NCBI GenBank assembly: GCA_019916065.1
Contig: CM034244.1
Location: 28,822,471-28,886,470 of the forward strand
Length of the DNA stretch: 64,000 bases
Origin: Vitellaria paradoxa
Lineage: Eukaryota; Streptophyta; Magnoliopsida; Ericales; Sapotaceae
Direction: 5' to 3'
Part shown: positions 1-25,941 of the stretch, piece after piece
Layout of the letters: each line of letters opens with the position of its first letter
How positions within the stretch are numbered: position 1 is the first letter of the stretch
The notes under the pieces: generated by a model
What the model was told of the DNA's origin: nothing
Database searches by the model: none
The model's input: the letters and a program-made list of their open reading frames with translations, nothing else
Position numbers and translations under genes: made by a program

Positions 1-520
1 TACCCTCCTATATTTACCATATTTTCTATTTCCTATTAATATGGTCAAATTTGATATTTTTCTTAAATCAAATCAATTTAATTCTTAAATTCAAAATTTA
101 CTCCAAACACAATTTTATTTATCAAATCAAATCAAATCAATTCCAACAGATGAATGTTTTCAAACCGAGTGTTAACATAATTTCCTTCCTCATAGCAAAA
201 CATTCAGTCCATGTTTGGATCTTGGATTTGTTATGGGGAAAGAGAGAGAAAAGAAACTGATCTGTTGGGCTTGAGAAATACCAGGAAAATATATAGGCAA
301 ATAAGAAAAAGAACAAAACATGGTGTTCGAGTACTGGTAACTGTGCAATTTTTGATGCGAGTCATTCAAGGATATTAGCATAAAATGTTATTTGGGCTGA
401 ATAAATTCAATCTCGTAGGATCTCAATGCATCTAATAAAAGAATAGCTCTATAGCAGTAGGAAGGATGGGATATACATCCCACGCATTTGCATCTAAAGC
501 ATCGGCAAGACAGAGAGTAC
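1..520 (-). other. Part of last intron of VPS4/SKD1
   Basis: The exon that ends at 521 is followed on the minus strand by a GT donor (GTACTCTC, 520 downward). I looked for the expected C-terminal exon, about 41 codons ending in an acidic VPS4 tail, and did not find it in this stretch, so it must lie left of the window. The stretch is AT-rich and shows no other gene. Confidence 0.7.
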
Positions 521-13064
<12,544 letters not shown>

Positions 13065-13400
13065 CTTCGAGCATATATATAAATATATATATATACACAC
13101 GTATATGTGTATATCAAAATCAAATCGAAACAATAAAAACCCTAGAGAGTGGTGTTATTGAGATTGAACAAAGGGTTTTATTTTATGATCAGCAAACCCC
13201 TACTCCCTAGGAACTGAGCTTTGAGAGAATGGTTTGAACGGAGATCGAAAAGAGAGCAGCGATCGATGAGGGTTTCATCGATTTCGGGGTTTGTTGAATT
13301 TGTGCTGCGGATAATGGTAATGAATTGGTCCTCGAAGGACGCGTGCTAAATACGTAGCTGTGCGGGCGTGTGTGCGTGCGTGTGAACAAATTGCCAACGA
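13065..13400 (-). promoter_or_regulatory. 5' leader and proximal promoter of VPS4/SKD1
   Basis: This is the stretch directly upstream of the VPS4 start. It holds a TA/CA microsatellite at about 13071-13112 immediately before the ATG and a telo-box-like AAACCCTA at 13137-13144, a motif common in leaders and promoters of housekeeping plant genes. GC-richer sequence follows to about 13390. The transcription start cannot be fixed by eye. Confidence 0.4.
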
Positions 13401-16300
13401 AGCCAGTATGGAAAATCAGATTCGCTCAAAACAATATTTGGCCCGTTTGGAGGATCAAAAATTAGTAAAAAAATATCAAAAATTATATTTTGTAATTTTT
13501 GATATATTTAATAAAATTATAAATTTTCTAATTTTTTTATTTATTACAGTTAAAAATAAAATAAAAAGTTACCACTTTTTAATTTACTACCGTAAAGGGT
13601 GAGTTTGGTGCACTAACATTCTTTGAAAATCTTTATAAAATATTACACATTACAGCCTTTTTAAAATTCAAAAAAACGTTCAATATCTTTTCAAAAAAAC
13701 ATTAATAAATAGAATTCGGTTAATCAAATAGTAAAAATTTTTTCGTCATTCTCACCATAAACTCCTAATCTACCAAATGACACCCACTTTTACTATTTTT
13801 TGTGGCGTTTTTAAAATCGTCCAAATGGATTGTAAAAACCGTTCCGATAGAATCGCGCGAGCAACTTTCATTCAAACATTTTCTACAATCCATTTGGACG
13901 GATTGTAGTGTAAAGAAGTATGATTGCTTAAAATTTTGAATCCGTTGGAACGGAAATCCAATCCATCAGAACAAAATTTCACTATTCATCTCCAAAAAAC
14001 ACGGTATGAGCGGCGTGCACCAAACACCAAAAATTTCTACAAACCACATTTTATCTAGTTTTTTGTCACTTTTTAGAGCTCCAAACGGAGCCAAAAAAAC
14101 ATACTAAACATACAAAAAGTTACCTTTTTTGATTTGCTGCAATAAAAAATTTACCAAATACTTAAAAATTACAAAAAAAATATTAAAAAATACACTTTAT
14201 TCTACCAAATACACAAAAAATAACAAAAAAAGTAAAAAAAAAATATTAAAATTTTCATTTTTTTTTTCTTATTTTGGAACCTCAAAGGGCCTTATTAATA
14301 ATAAAAAAAAAAAATTAGATGAGGTGCGCAGCACACACCTTGTGAGGGGATGCTTCGGGGAAAAAGGGAGCTGGAGTGGCTTTACCCACGTACTACTGGT
14401 TATGAACCGTTATTATGAGTAGTCAGGTTTTAATTTAATGATTTTAATATATTTATATTATTTTAATTAAAATAAATATAAATTTATCTAAATTATTAAA
14501 TTTAAAATTAATAACCTCGATTATAAGCCATGGAATTGACATAATCCTGCTTTCGGGTGCCTTTAATGTATAAAAAAATAAAATAAAATTTTTAATAACT
14601 TTTGTTTTAGTATCATTGTGTGTAAAAAATAAATTATGTATTTAGCAAAAATTTATAAAAGTTAAAAAATTAATGAAAATTAATAAAAGTTGATAAAATT
14701 TATAAAAGTTGAAAAAAGTTAATAAAAATTAGAAATGTGTTTAATAAATTTTAATGAAAAAAGTCTAAAAATTAGAAAAAGATTCGATAAAAGTTGAAAA
14801 AATGTGAAAATTTTATAAAAATTAATGGTAGCCAAATGGCCCCTTAGCGAGAGCAAGTTTTAACCTCAATGCTTCATCGCCGAGCTTAGGATGAAAAATA
14901 GAAAGAAAAAATATTAGCTAAACAAATAAAGAAAAATGATAAGAATTTTTTTTTTTTTGTTTATTTGATAATTTACAATAGAGAAAATGATGTCTTTTTA
15001 TTTTTTCTTTCTTTTGTAAGTTAAAAATAAATAGAAAGAAAAACAACTGTATATTTTAATTTCACTATTAAATCATTTGAGTTGAGGGGATATTGATTTA
15101 ATTAGTCTAAGAACATATTTATAATTTATTTTTTATTTTTTATTTTCTGAGAAATATGTCATTTTACAAATTTCATTAATATACTTTATTTTCTCTCCAT
15201 TCCAGTCCACTTTTGGGATGATAAAAATTTTAAAATTTTAGCATTTTTTCTTCATTCTTCCATTTCTTTTCTTTTCTTTTTTAAAAAATCTCATAAAATA
15301 GGAGATAAATTCTAAAAGTTTTTCTTTTATCTTCTTTTCTTTTCATTTTACTACATCCAAACGAGTTCTAAACAGTGTTTTGGGATTGATTTAATTTTCT
15401 TATCAAAATTTATTTTTATTAGTAATTTTAAAATACATTATATATATGTTTATTAAAAATTATAAAAAATATTTCCAAATAAAAAATTCACCTGCACATA
15501 ATTTTAGTTAGCTTTTTTTATTTGTGTGTAAATTGTTTTATTTGAAAGATTGTACTTTTTTTTGAATGTAAATAATATGCCTAAAAACTATCAAATAAAA
15601 AAAGAAATATTAAATTTTGGTAAAAAAATTCACATAAGATGAAAAATAAATAAATAAAAAGCCGAAGGTAATTCTTCTCAAAACATCTCTTATTTCACAT
15701 GTGAATCAATTATTATTGAGGTGGGGTTTTAGCTACACTCACATTTTGGTGAGATTCTAGTGCTGGGCTACACTTTTTGGAAGAACTAGTTGTTATGATT
15801 TAATTCAATTTTCTCTAACTTCCAACTTTTTTTTTTTAACTTTCTTCACCAAAAATTGTCAAATACATAAAATAAAATTACCACACAAAACTACCAACTT
15901 TTTCAATTTTTCTTTAACTTTTATAAATTTTACCAAACTTATAAAATTGACATATGTCAATTTTTCAATTTTTGGCCAATAGTTGGCAAATTTTAGCACA
16001 CCAAACACAGCCTTACTACACTAAAAAAAGGTTAATTACCTTTATACCCCATGTTTTTAATATGAAAATCGATTGTATTCCTTGAACTTAAAAAACATAC
16101 CTTTACATCCTCATATTTCAGACTAAAATAGAACTATTACAAAAATGTCAAAAATAATGGTTCCAACTCCTAATAATTTTAAAAAATGCATTTACAGTCC
16201 TTGTAATTTATATTACCTATACTTATATCTTTTGATTCTATTATAGATTAAATTTTTATATTGTATTGATGGTGATAAAATGATGGATTAGTTGACTAAA
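13401..16300. other. AT-rich intergenic spacer
   Basis: No gene is supported. It consists mostly of A/T homopolymer-rich DNA. A short palindrome shared with 46.1 kb lies at 14436-14498 and a short GC-richer patch at 14310-14410. Open frames here are compositional. Confidence 0.6.
14436..14498. repeat. 63-bp imperfect palindrome, copy 1
   Basis: The two halves are inverted copies around AATT. A very similar palindrome lies at 46136-46199, and flanking TTTAAT/ATTAAA words are also shared. It could be a relic of a tiny foldback MITE. Confidence 0.5.
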
Positions 16301-18395
16301 TTAACCTAGGTTTGGAGCAGGGTCTCCTCAACACTTAGCATTTTAGGAGTGAGGAAGGGACCTGGGGGCATGAAGAGGGCTCCTAGATGCATGCCCATCC
16401 GTGTTCAGGCGCCTAGGGGTGGTGATGTCAACTTCTATGAGTCGTCTTGATTTTTCTCCGCTACGTGCTGCACTTGGTCTCATCAATCTTCAATCTAAAG
16501 GTGTGAGAGGAGAGCGGTATGGCTACCCTTCCCTTCCATTATCTTCCTTCATGCTCAAGCCTTATGTTTTATATATATACACTCATATACACATCATGTT
16601 TGTTTGATCGGCAAAGAGAACCGAAAGCTGAGAACGAAATCAAGTCTGGTAAGTCCTTCAATCCTTAACCAAGATTAAATTAACTGTATAGTTCATTAAT
16701 TAGATCTGTTTTGAATATCTTAATGTGATTGTTTTGGTGTTAGGATCAATAAATTAATTGTGTAGAGTTTTCCAGCTTCCCAAAGTTTTTCCGACAAACT
16801 TACTGTTATTCATTTTTTTCTTCTTCCGAGTGCTTGAAATAGGGATTTAATGCATTTTATTTGTATATGTGATATATAGAAAATATTATGACATTAGTTA
16901 TGTATTTATTTCTAACTCTGGATGCATGAAACATTGCTTGGTACAAGATATATATGTGTATATATATGCATAGCGTCGTAAGGAAGATTATGAATAGTAA
17001 GGCCTAATTTTACTCTATAGTTTATGAAACTTCAAATTGATTATATGGTTAAGTTCGTACGAGATTATATATGATAAATGAACATTTGAATTGAGAAGAA
17101 TAAACCCCAAGTGATAAATTTTGATTGTCTATGTTTTGAAACCAAAAGAACTAAAAATAGAATAACCTGACGAAGCTACTGCCCCAAATTCAGGCGCACA
17201 GGTATGAGGCCTCGTGTGCACAGACACCCTTGTCCAAAACCAAACCTTTGCTTTACTCATTTAAATAAGGTATTTTTCATAATTTTTTTTCACATTGAAG
17301 TTAAAAAGGATTGTTTAAAAAAATTATATTATATAATAAAATCAATAAAGAAAATGTAAATGATTAGAATATAAGTCTCAAGTATTATGAATAATATGAT
17401 TGAAGAAATATGTTTGTGATTGAAATGCGATTTGAAATGAGATGTAAGTTTATTGTTGACTATGATAAACTATTATGATGATAATGAAAATGAAAATGGA
17501 AAGAGACAAATGCAATGTGAATGATTTTGTGATTGTGGAGTTTAGGGATACTGGAAAGGGTTTAAGACTACCCTTGGATTGAAAGCCTCTAAACCTACGT
17601 AGGGTCTAGTTATCGTACTAGTAGGTTAATAGCTTACAACACAACAATAATCTGGTAATTGTGGTCATTAGATATTGATGCACAGGTGACGACAATGATT
17701 TGGTTAATCTTGGCCATTGGATATCAATCCATAAATGACGACGACGATTTAGATAATCGTGGCCCTTGAGACCAGTCTCATGAATGATGATGATTCAGTT
17801 TATCATTTTGGTTAGGTGTTGTCCCATAAAAGACGACACTGATTTGGAAAGTATCCACCCCATAATTGTAATGTGATGATGTGAAATGGTAAATAGATAA
17901 TGGAATGATAATAAATGGATACCTTATGACATTGATATGTGATTATTCGAATATTGATTATTGGTTGTGTTGATGTTATGATGTTTACCTATTGTTTCTA
18001 TATTTGTTACATATTATACATGTTTATATTTACGCATTAAAGACACAAGTGAATTAGTGCTCATGTCTCTACAGACTGTGTTGCAGGTATAGAGCTGAAA
18101 CTTAGGTAGACCCTGCCATGTTTGGATTCTTTTGTTAGAACTGATTTTATTATCAATTCATTGGGAGATGTATTAATTTGGATTTATTCGATATGGTTGT
18201 AAAAATATTATGTTGGAACACTGATGCTTGGTTTGACCAAAGCTTAACTATTTTTAACTTATTATTATTTATTATGGATGTCAACTCCAAAGTGATTGTA
18301 TGGATCTGATCAGGGGTTATGTTTTGCTAGGTATGATGCATGCGATTCATTAGTTCACCCATTGGGTCACGAAATCCGGGCATGATAGATTGTAT
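16301..18395 (+). repeat. LTR-like repeat, family A, copy 1
   Basis: From about 16,640 this copy aligns by eye with 62,620-64,000: the same ordered landmarks (TCCTTCAATCCTTAACCAA, TTGGTGTTAGGA, GGGATTTAATGCATTTTATT, CTAAACCT, TAGCTTACAACACAAC, GTTGTCCCATAAAAGACGAC) occur at a constant offset near 46 kb. It ends with a phrase common at the 3' end of plant gypsy LTRs (GGTCACGAAATCCGGGCATGA, ending near 18,388). A block of degenerate repeats of about 60 bp (GATTTGG..AAT.GTGGCC..TTG..CCATAAATGACGA) lies at 17,640-17,850. The left boundary is uncertain. Confidence 0.55.
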
Positions 18396-18495
18396 TTGAT
18401 TTTCAGTAGATATTTTTGTCTTTTCACTTAAAAATTTAATACCGTTTATAGTTTTATTTTATTCTCAAGTACGAGAAGTATAAAGGTAGGTTCTT

Positions 18496-18715
18496 GAAGT
18501 TAAGAGATGTAAGTGATTTTCACTTCAAATACAGAAAAAATGCAATCATCCTAAAAAAAAAAGTAAAATTTTATGGTCAAATTATTCAACAAAAATTTCA
18601 AATTGAAGTTAAGAGATGTAAGTGATTTTCACTTCAAATATAGAAAAAAAAGGCAATCATCCTAAAAAAAAAGTAAAATTTTATGGTCAAATTATTCAAC
18701 AAAAATTTCAAAATG
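18496..18715. repeat. Two-copy tandem duplication, 109-bp unit
   Basis: GAAGTTAAGAGATGTAAGTG at 18496 recurs at 18605, and the units are almost identical to the end. It is non-coding. Confidence 0.8.
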
Positions 18716-20080
18716 TGTAACTTGATATTTTTAGATTTCCTAAAAGAGTTTATTAATTTTGTTAAATAATTTTAAGTGAATTTAAAATGTAATAAGTTGA
18801 AGTTTCTTGGAACAGAATGTACTAATTGTGTACTCAGAATGCTAAATTTTTTCAAGCATTTTTAATTTTTTCAATTTTCTCAAACTTTTACTAATTTCTT
18901 TAACTTTTTCTAACTTTTTTACACTTTTGAGGGATACACTAAACATTTAATAATTAAAAAATTAGCAACTTTTTAATTTTTTAGCAAAAAAAAAAAAAAT
19001 AGAGCTCCAAATAGAGCATAAGTGAATGAATTAGCAAGCACACAATCTAAGAAATTGAAGTTTGTTGATAAGTATGCAATGAAAGAGAGTAAAGTATGTT
19101 CAAGGTGTTTGAATTGGCAGAGCCTATTCCATTTAAGTAGACTTTAAGGTAGTAGCATGCATATGAAACTAAAAACAATAAATTAAAAAAAAAAAAGAAT
19201 TGTTTGCTGCCATACAGAGCTTGCCCTAGGGATTTGGTTATTTATTTGTGATTTTACACATTTTTTTTTACAACATTAACCATAAGGATGTAAATTAGAA
19301 AATTAGACTTGTTTACCAAATATTATCTAGTGGGGCTGGTTTTGTTAAACACAACACTAGTTTAATATATATATATATATATATATTTACATATAAATAC
19401 TAATTGAATATTTTATTTTATATCAACATATAGTCTAGTTTTTATTTTAAAAACTGTATTATAGTCAAATAAATTTTTATTAGATGTTAATAATTATTTT
19501 TTTAGCTATTAGCTTTCTTGATAAAAATTATTATTTGCAATATTATATCGTTTAATTTAATAAATTTAAAATTTATTGACAATACTGCATTAGTAATATG
19601 TAATATTTTTTGTTGCACTCCCTGATCAATAGAATACAATAACAACTATCAAATGAAAGTGAATTTTTATCATTCGATTGGCAATAAGAAGAATGAGGAA
19701 TTTTTTGAATAGTTGGATAAAGTGGAATACTTATTTGAATACACATATATTTAAAAAAGATATATAGGTAAAAATAATGAAGAGCAAATTGATGTGAAAG
19801 TTTTAATTTGTTGGCAACAATTTCAAACTTCACAAGGGAGCAAAAGCAGAAAATAAGCTAAAATTGTGAAATCGAATGTGATTGATGCTACAATTTAAAT
19901 TACAAATATATTTTATTTGAAAAGTACAATCGCAGCTGCCACGAAAGGAAAACAATTCATGCACATGTAATAAAATTCTAAAAATTATCTAGATTAATAA
20001 TGTCTAAAAAATGAAAGGTAACTGATCAAAAGTTTCATTTGAGATTTAATTATCGATTAGGAACAATGATATCTTAAAAT
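18716..20080. other. AT-rich spacer
   Basis: No supported gene. It includes an AT microsatellite at about 19362-19386. The minus open frame near 19573-19833 is compositional. Confidence 0.5.
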
Positions 20081-20084
20081 GAGA

Positions 20085-21034
20085 TTGTAAGCATATGTTG
20101 CCTTGCAGATAATATTATAATGATGACTGAAATTAGAATGGTTAATGTTATTGATGTTGGTGATTGATTTGGAGTTTTTGAAGTACTATAAAATAGATGG
20201 TATATGTACCTATGGATTGAGAGTCCCTAGACCTATGAGAGGTTGATTTTTTGTGTCCACTGGATAGTAACCCACGAAATCATGTAGACACTTAAAGATG
20301 ATGTATTTTTTTCCTAGATATAGTTTGACGATACCGATGCCTAAAAGTGGTATAAAAAGTTTTCTTTAACTACATCGATAGATGCAGATGTGTAAGGGTG
20401 GGATATTTCTTTAGCTCAGGCCTCAAATGTAGACATCGATAAATTTAGACTAGGTATTACAACTATAATTCAATCTTATAAAGTACCTTCCCCGCATGTG
20501 CATGTGTTTAATAATGATTATGGTTATGAATATGGAAAATAAAATAATGATGAATAACTTGATGGAAATATATGTTGTTGTAATGGACTATGTCATGCAT
20601 GATAGTAGCATGCTTGGTCATGATATTGCATATTTTTGTATAGTAGACACGAGTGGGCTTGTGCTTACTTTTCTATAGATATCATTGCAAGTACTTAGCC
20701 TAACACTAATGTGGGACTTCTAGATCGAGAGCAGTGATCCATGTTATTAATCTTTGGGTTGTGTTTTGTATACACTTATCCTTTAAACCTCTAAGGAAGT
20801 GTTTTGTATAAACTTTTTTTTGAATATTTCAATTGGATTGTAAAGACCGATCATACTTGTACTTATTCTTTTGCAAGCATGGTTGCCCAGTATTTGATTG
20901 AGTCTTTATTTTTAGCTTATATATATTCATGTTGTATGCTCCAGGGTGGTTGTACAGCTTTGATTTAGGTTTAATTATTGATTGCTTGCAATTATTAGAT
21001 CGCACCTTGGGTTACGAAATCTAGGACATGACAA
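20085..21034 (+). repeat. LTR-like repeat, family A, 3' part, diverged copy
   Basis: Shares with the 16.3-18.4 kb copy the order of landmarks near its end: a CCTAGACCT phrase, dinucleotide-rich GATGATG words, an ATTG..GTTTGTA stretch, and a terminal GGTTACGAAATCTAGGACATGACA-like phrase (21010-21033). It is more diverged and 5' truncated. Confidence 0.45.
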
Positions 21035-21352
21035 CGTTGGAGGAGCACAAGAATTTTACTCTAAGTCACGAGGATAATACTAAGAGATATGTTCCCGAAG
21101 TTAACCCGTGCGAGAAGAGCAATGGTAGTCACAAATATGTCGTTGGAAGACCATGAGAATACCACACTCGTGAGTGTTAGCTTGGTAGTTTCAAAACTAT
21201 ATTTTGGAAGCCCAATTTATCTAGGATTTTGTGTTTTATATATTATAAGATGTCTTTAGGATTTTCAGAGAGAGATAATTTCAAAGATAAAAAAGAATTT
21301 AAGGGTTAATGGTTTCTCTCATTCTTTACCCACCAAAAAGTTCATTCATTGT

Positions 21353-22958
21353 TGTTGTCCCAAGTAGCAACACTAAAAGGGGTGAATAGGGTTGCTTGAA
21401 AATGTTTTTGCAAATAAAAATCTTAACCCCTAAAAGAAATATGTAAAAATAAAAGAATAATCAAATATAGAATACTCTTAATAGGATAAACAATTAAAAA
21501 AATTTAATATTCGTGGATGAAAAGCTAGTGCTAGCGTTGGTAATAAATATATAAAGATAAGGAAGAGAAACAAACACAATTGATTTATAGTGATTCGGCT
21601 TCATTGTTGCTTACGTCCACTCGCCAAAGTTTTCCTTGAAATTTCTCTACTATTCTTTGAAGAACTTGTTACACACTAGCTTTCTAAGTGCTAGAAACTT
21701 TGTCCAAGTGATTTTATTCCCAAATCACTCACACTAAGTGATTCTATCACCAAATCACTCCACAAGTCTCTCTTAAAAAATATCTCTTGTCTTCGTTCTA
21801 ACACTTGAACTAAAACCAACAAAAGCTTACTCAACTCTCATAAATTAAGAGGGTTATGAATTTCCCCTCTCTTATACTAACAGTGATGAGTTTAAAAATC
21901 AATCAAATCAAAATAGAAACTCTCACAATTTGAACATGAAAGATAAAACACAAGTATAGGAAGAAATCACCCTATGTTTGCAAAGTTATGAACTTTCTTC
22001 TATCTCTTTGTAAGCACTTCTTTCTTGCATTCTTCAGACTCTTAAATTTGAGTTTAGAGCTCTATTTATAGGCATAAATCTTCAAATGACTGTTACTATG
22101 TGAAAAGATTGCCTTTGAAAGAATTTGAATTTCCTTACTTCCAATGTTAATTTTCTAATTTAAATATTCTAAGAAAAATTTGTGACCATTTTTTGCCCTC
22201 TTAACATTCATATTTGAAATTATCTCAGAGTAATGACCTTGTGGATATATAAATCAACTATCATCTGGCCAATTTTGAGAAAGATCTAACCTTCACATTG
22301 AGACTAGCTCCAGATAGCTTTTTCTCACAATTTGAATATGTGTTTCCAATTGAAGCTACTGTATCACCATGATATTTTTGGCATTTGAAGAAACTTAAAC
22401 TACAAAAGTTATTACTTTGTAAGTCTTATTTTCACACACCAAAAATTAGAATTTTTAAAGCTGTAGAGTATAAGTTATGTCTCAAAAAACTAAGAGCAGC
22501 TCTAGAATTCAAAATTGAAACCTCTTTTGCATTAACTAATCTTCAATCGTATGTTTGGACATCTTACCTTTAAAGTTGTAGATATGAGAGTCTAGTTTAT
22601 TATATTAAAATTTCATGAAAATTGAACCGTTAGATCATCCAATATCATCCATATAGCAATATGTGTCTGATTTGTTTATTCATTCGAGTTAACTCTACTT
22701 TAAGCCTTCAAATCTTCATCTTACTTTAATTTTCATTACTCCAAACTTTGATTTCTTTTTATTCCTTCATAAATTATGTAAAAATACCTGAAAATAATAT
22801 CAATCTCTTCCAAGTATACTATCTTGAATATATCAAATTAAAATGAATTGTAACATTTCATACAATTCGTATTTGAAAATTAATTGTGAAAATTTAATTC
22901 AATGTTTGTTATCATCAAAATCAATTATAAAACTAAGTTTATAAATCTTGGGTCAACA
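21353..22958 (+). mobile_element. Candidate long LTR of a copia element
   Basis: It begins TGTTGTCCCAAG and ends CTTGGGTCAACA, which are inverted copies with one mismatch, and has TG/CA termini. The start contains the AGGGGTGAATAGGG phrase frequent in plant copia LTRs. Flanking 5-mers ATTGT and ATTAT agree at 4 of 5. No primer binding site is recognised after 22958, but a copia gag remnant follows at 23.3 kb, so it may be a 5' LTR of a truncated element rather than a solo LTR. Confidence 0.5.
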
Positions 22959-23297
22959 ATTATGTATATGGGATTTGAAGAAGTTTGAATCAAGAATGTT
23001 GTGGATTCAATGTGTTACCGAGGATTTGGTTTGTCTCATGGATTTAAATATGTCTTTCATTTGCAAATTAGTGAATCGATGAGTTGAAGAAAGATCAACA
23101 ATATATAGTCATAGATTAATTCAGGCATGTTGAGAGGTTGTTTTTTGTAATCAAGCATGCAACATAGTTTACAATTGCATAAGTTCGGTCTCAACCAACA
23201 CATACAGCAGAAAAACATTATATTTGACAAGCTTATGGAATCTTAAATAAAGATAGAACAAGAATAAGTAGAGTGGAACTACTAAATTCAAATTTTA

Positions 23298-23606
23298 TTG
23301 CTGCATCTTCTGATGAATTTCGAAGGATATCAAATTACAAGATTGCTAGAGATATGTAGAGAATTCTCGAACTACCTATCAAGTGAATCCTACTATAAAA
23401 AGTCCAAGCTTCAAAAGATCACTTCTAAATTCAAAGGACTAAAGATGACCAAATATGAGACTTTTGATCAATTTTATGCTAGATTGAGCGATATTGTTTT
23501 CAATCTAGGAGAGCCAATTCGAAGTAATAAGATTATAGGAAAAACAATTCACTATTTTCTTATCTCTTTTTCAAGCAAAGGTGATAGTTATAGAAAAAGT
23601 AAATGA
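23298..23606 (+). pseudogene. Copia gag (UBN2-type) remnant
   Basis: The translated stretch contains a run typical of Ty1/copia gag of the UBN2 family: SKFKGLKMTKYETFDQFYARLSDI, followed by LGEPI.SNKIIGKTIHYF. Only about 100 codons remain and no zinc knuckle, protease or polymerase follows, so this is a truncated relic. It probably belongs with the candidate LTR at 21353-22958. Confidence 0.6.
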
Positions 23607-23829
23607 TGTCAATCAAATTCAAGTAAATATTTGGTTGGATCTCTCAAACTTTTGATGCAAACATGATCAAACCAATAAAATCTAAAAGCATTGTCGTAAA
23701 ACCCATCAAAAAAATTTATAGATGTATGCTTATATCAGTCAACTGGAGTAAGTGAAGACCGTTAGAAGATTTTTGCCCAAGTTGTGACATGAGAATGAAG
23801 ATGCTGCGTGTAAAAGAATAGTAATGAAC

Positions 23830-25420
23830 AAGTCATGTGCACGCCAAAAAGCTCCTTATGTCAAGACACCCACTCCCAGGCCATGCACACGAGACAACCA
23901 TTATCGTGCGCACGCCAAACCCTTACACTAAAGATTTACTAAGTGTTGCAACAAAGTTCAATTATTTAAAAATCTAACCCAACCTTCAACCCAAAGGTCA
24001 ATTAAAATTCAAATACCCCCACACAATAGTACAATATACTTATAAAAGAATAAATGTAGAAATTTAGATCATTTCATAATCAATATCAAATAATAACATG
24101 ATATAACAATATCAATAGCTCAATCTCAATACACAACCATTGTAATCCATATCTCAATAATATCACAATCAAAACAACCAAATGAGTGTAGGCACTCTTC
24201 TAGACAAGTTGTGGCCACAAAACTCTACCATAACATATCATCTTGTTGTGATGTCTGCCTCCTGGGCCTAAGCTATAGAAAATAACATGCTTTCAGGATT
24301 TTTCTCTTGGATCTAAGCTATAAGAATACACCATCTCATGGTGGTACTTGTCTCTTAGACTTAAGTCATACAAAAAAAAAAAGAATATGCCACCCTTGGG
24401 CATTTGCTTTGTTTTGTTGGTAACTAGATTATTGGAATGCTAAAAATAACCCCTACGAGAGTCTTGAAATTCTCAACCCATTAATATGTATATATTTTTG
24501 TTTAAACACCTCTCAAACTCAAACAAAAAATCAATACATTAAAAGTCATCTCAACATGTTAACGCATCGTAATATCTCAGCATAATATCTCAATTGATAT
24601 CAACTTATCTCATATTATAACTTCATTTCATTATCATATCATACTATCATCTCATTTCAAATCACATATCTCAAGTTCAAAACTTTAATGTATAATATCA
24701 TTTCGTCCATTAAAACTAAAATAAGAAGAACATAAAAATGAGGCTTCTTCGTCGAAACGAGCATTCAAATGAGCCACTATTCATACAAGGGGTACTGATG
24801 GGGTGTTATGCATATGATTAAAAGTGAATGCATAGCCTAGAAATTGTTTAAGTCAAAGTTATTGTTTGAATGGGTATATGCACGACTTGATTGTACAAAT
24901 GACTATTCAGATGTTAATGACAAACTTTTTGGGTTTGGACATTTCAATCCTTATTTTCATGCCAAATTTGATTCTAAGTTCTTAAATTAAGTCCAATTCA
25001 ATTTCATTCGATTAAAGGTCTCTACAAGACCCTAAAATCAAAGTCCATGCTATATGCCATTGTTGATTTCATGAATTTAACTTATTAAATTCCAAAAATT
25101 TAACAAAGACCAAGCATACCCTATTTTTTAAAATACTAACTAATTTGACCTATTTACGTCACTGAATTCTTTTTCATATAAATTATAAGTTCTTTTTAGA
25201 TCTAACAATGCCATTACAATCATTTAAAACCCAAGATTTAAACTTGCATGCCTTTAATTTTACATTATTACTTATTTCACAAGTTTTTCATCTTCAATTA
25301 ACATGCAACTCCCTTATCAATTTAAGCCATTAATTCAAAGCAAGATAATTTATTTAAAATTTACATTAAGGATGTAAGAATCCCTACCTCTTGATGCTTA
25401 AGATGAAGAATAAAGAATGT
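23830..25420 (-). repeat. LTR-like repeat, family A, inverted copy
   Basis: Read on the minus strand it shows the family pattern: GTGCGCACG/GTGTGCATGG words at the left end, TTATGATGATATTGA-like AT-rich stretches, and CTTAGGCCCAGGAGG. Divergence is high and the ends are not fixed. It contains no coding sequence that I can support. Confidence 0.35.
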
Positions 25421-25941
25421 AAGAATTACCTACGCAGCTTTATCTTTTTTTCTCTTCATTCTTCTTTTTCGATTACTTCATTTTCTTCTACGTAGTCACA
25501 ATATGAAGACACACATTCAATATACTCTTAAAGTTCAACCCAACCTCATCTCACAAGAACCCCCAGCCCAAGTCTCAACGCCCTCACCCAAGCATCTAAA
25601 TTGACTCTCAAGACCTACCCATGCAATGCAGATATGTATAACACAACGTGGTGGACAATGTGAGAAATAAGAATGCCATGTGTAGGAATTGATTAAGACA
25701 TGTGGGGTGCCCTTCAACCAAGTATAGTGGACCACCAATAATGTGTATATAAAAATATATATTCAAATTCAATATTTGAAAAATTTGACAGAACCAAAAA
25801 TAATATTGTTGTCTACCGAATGCTCGGTCCTGAACCAAGCTTAAACGCTCTGGAGATCGAATGTGAGAGGAATGAGTTCTTTATTATCTTTGTAACTATT
25901 CTTTTCTTGCAAAACTAATTTTCTTTCTTTACATGATTGTA

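Noticed and set aside
16401..16607. 68-codon plus-strand open frame
   Set aside because: Short, no family resemblance, inside the family A repeat.
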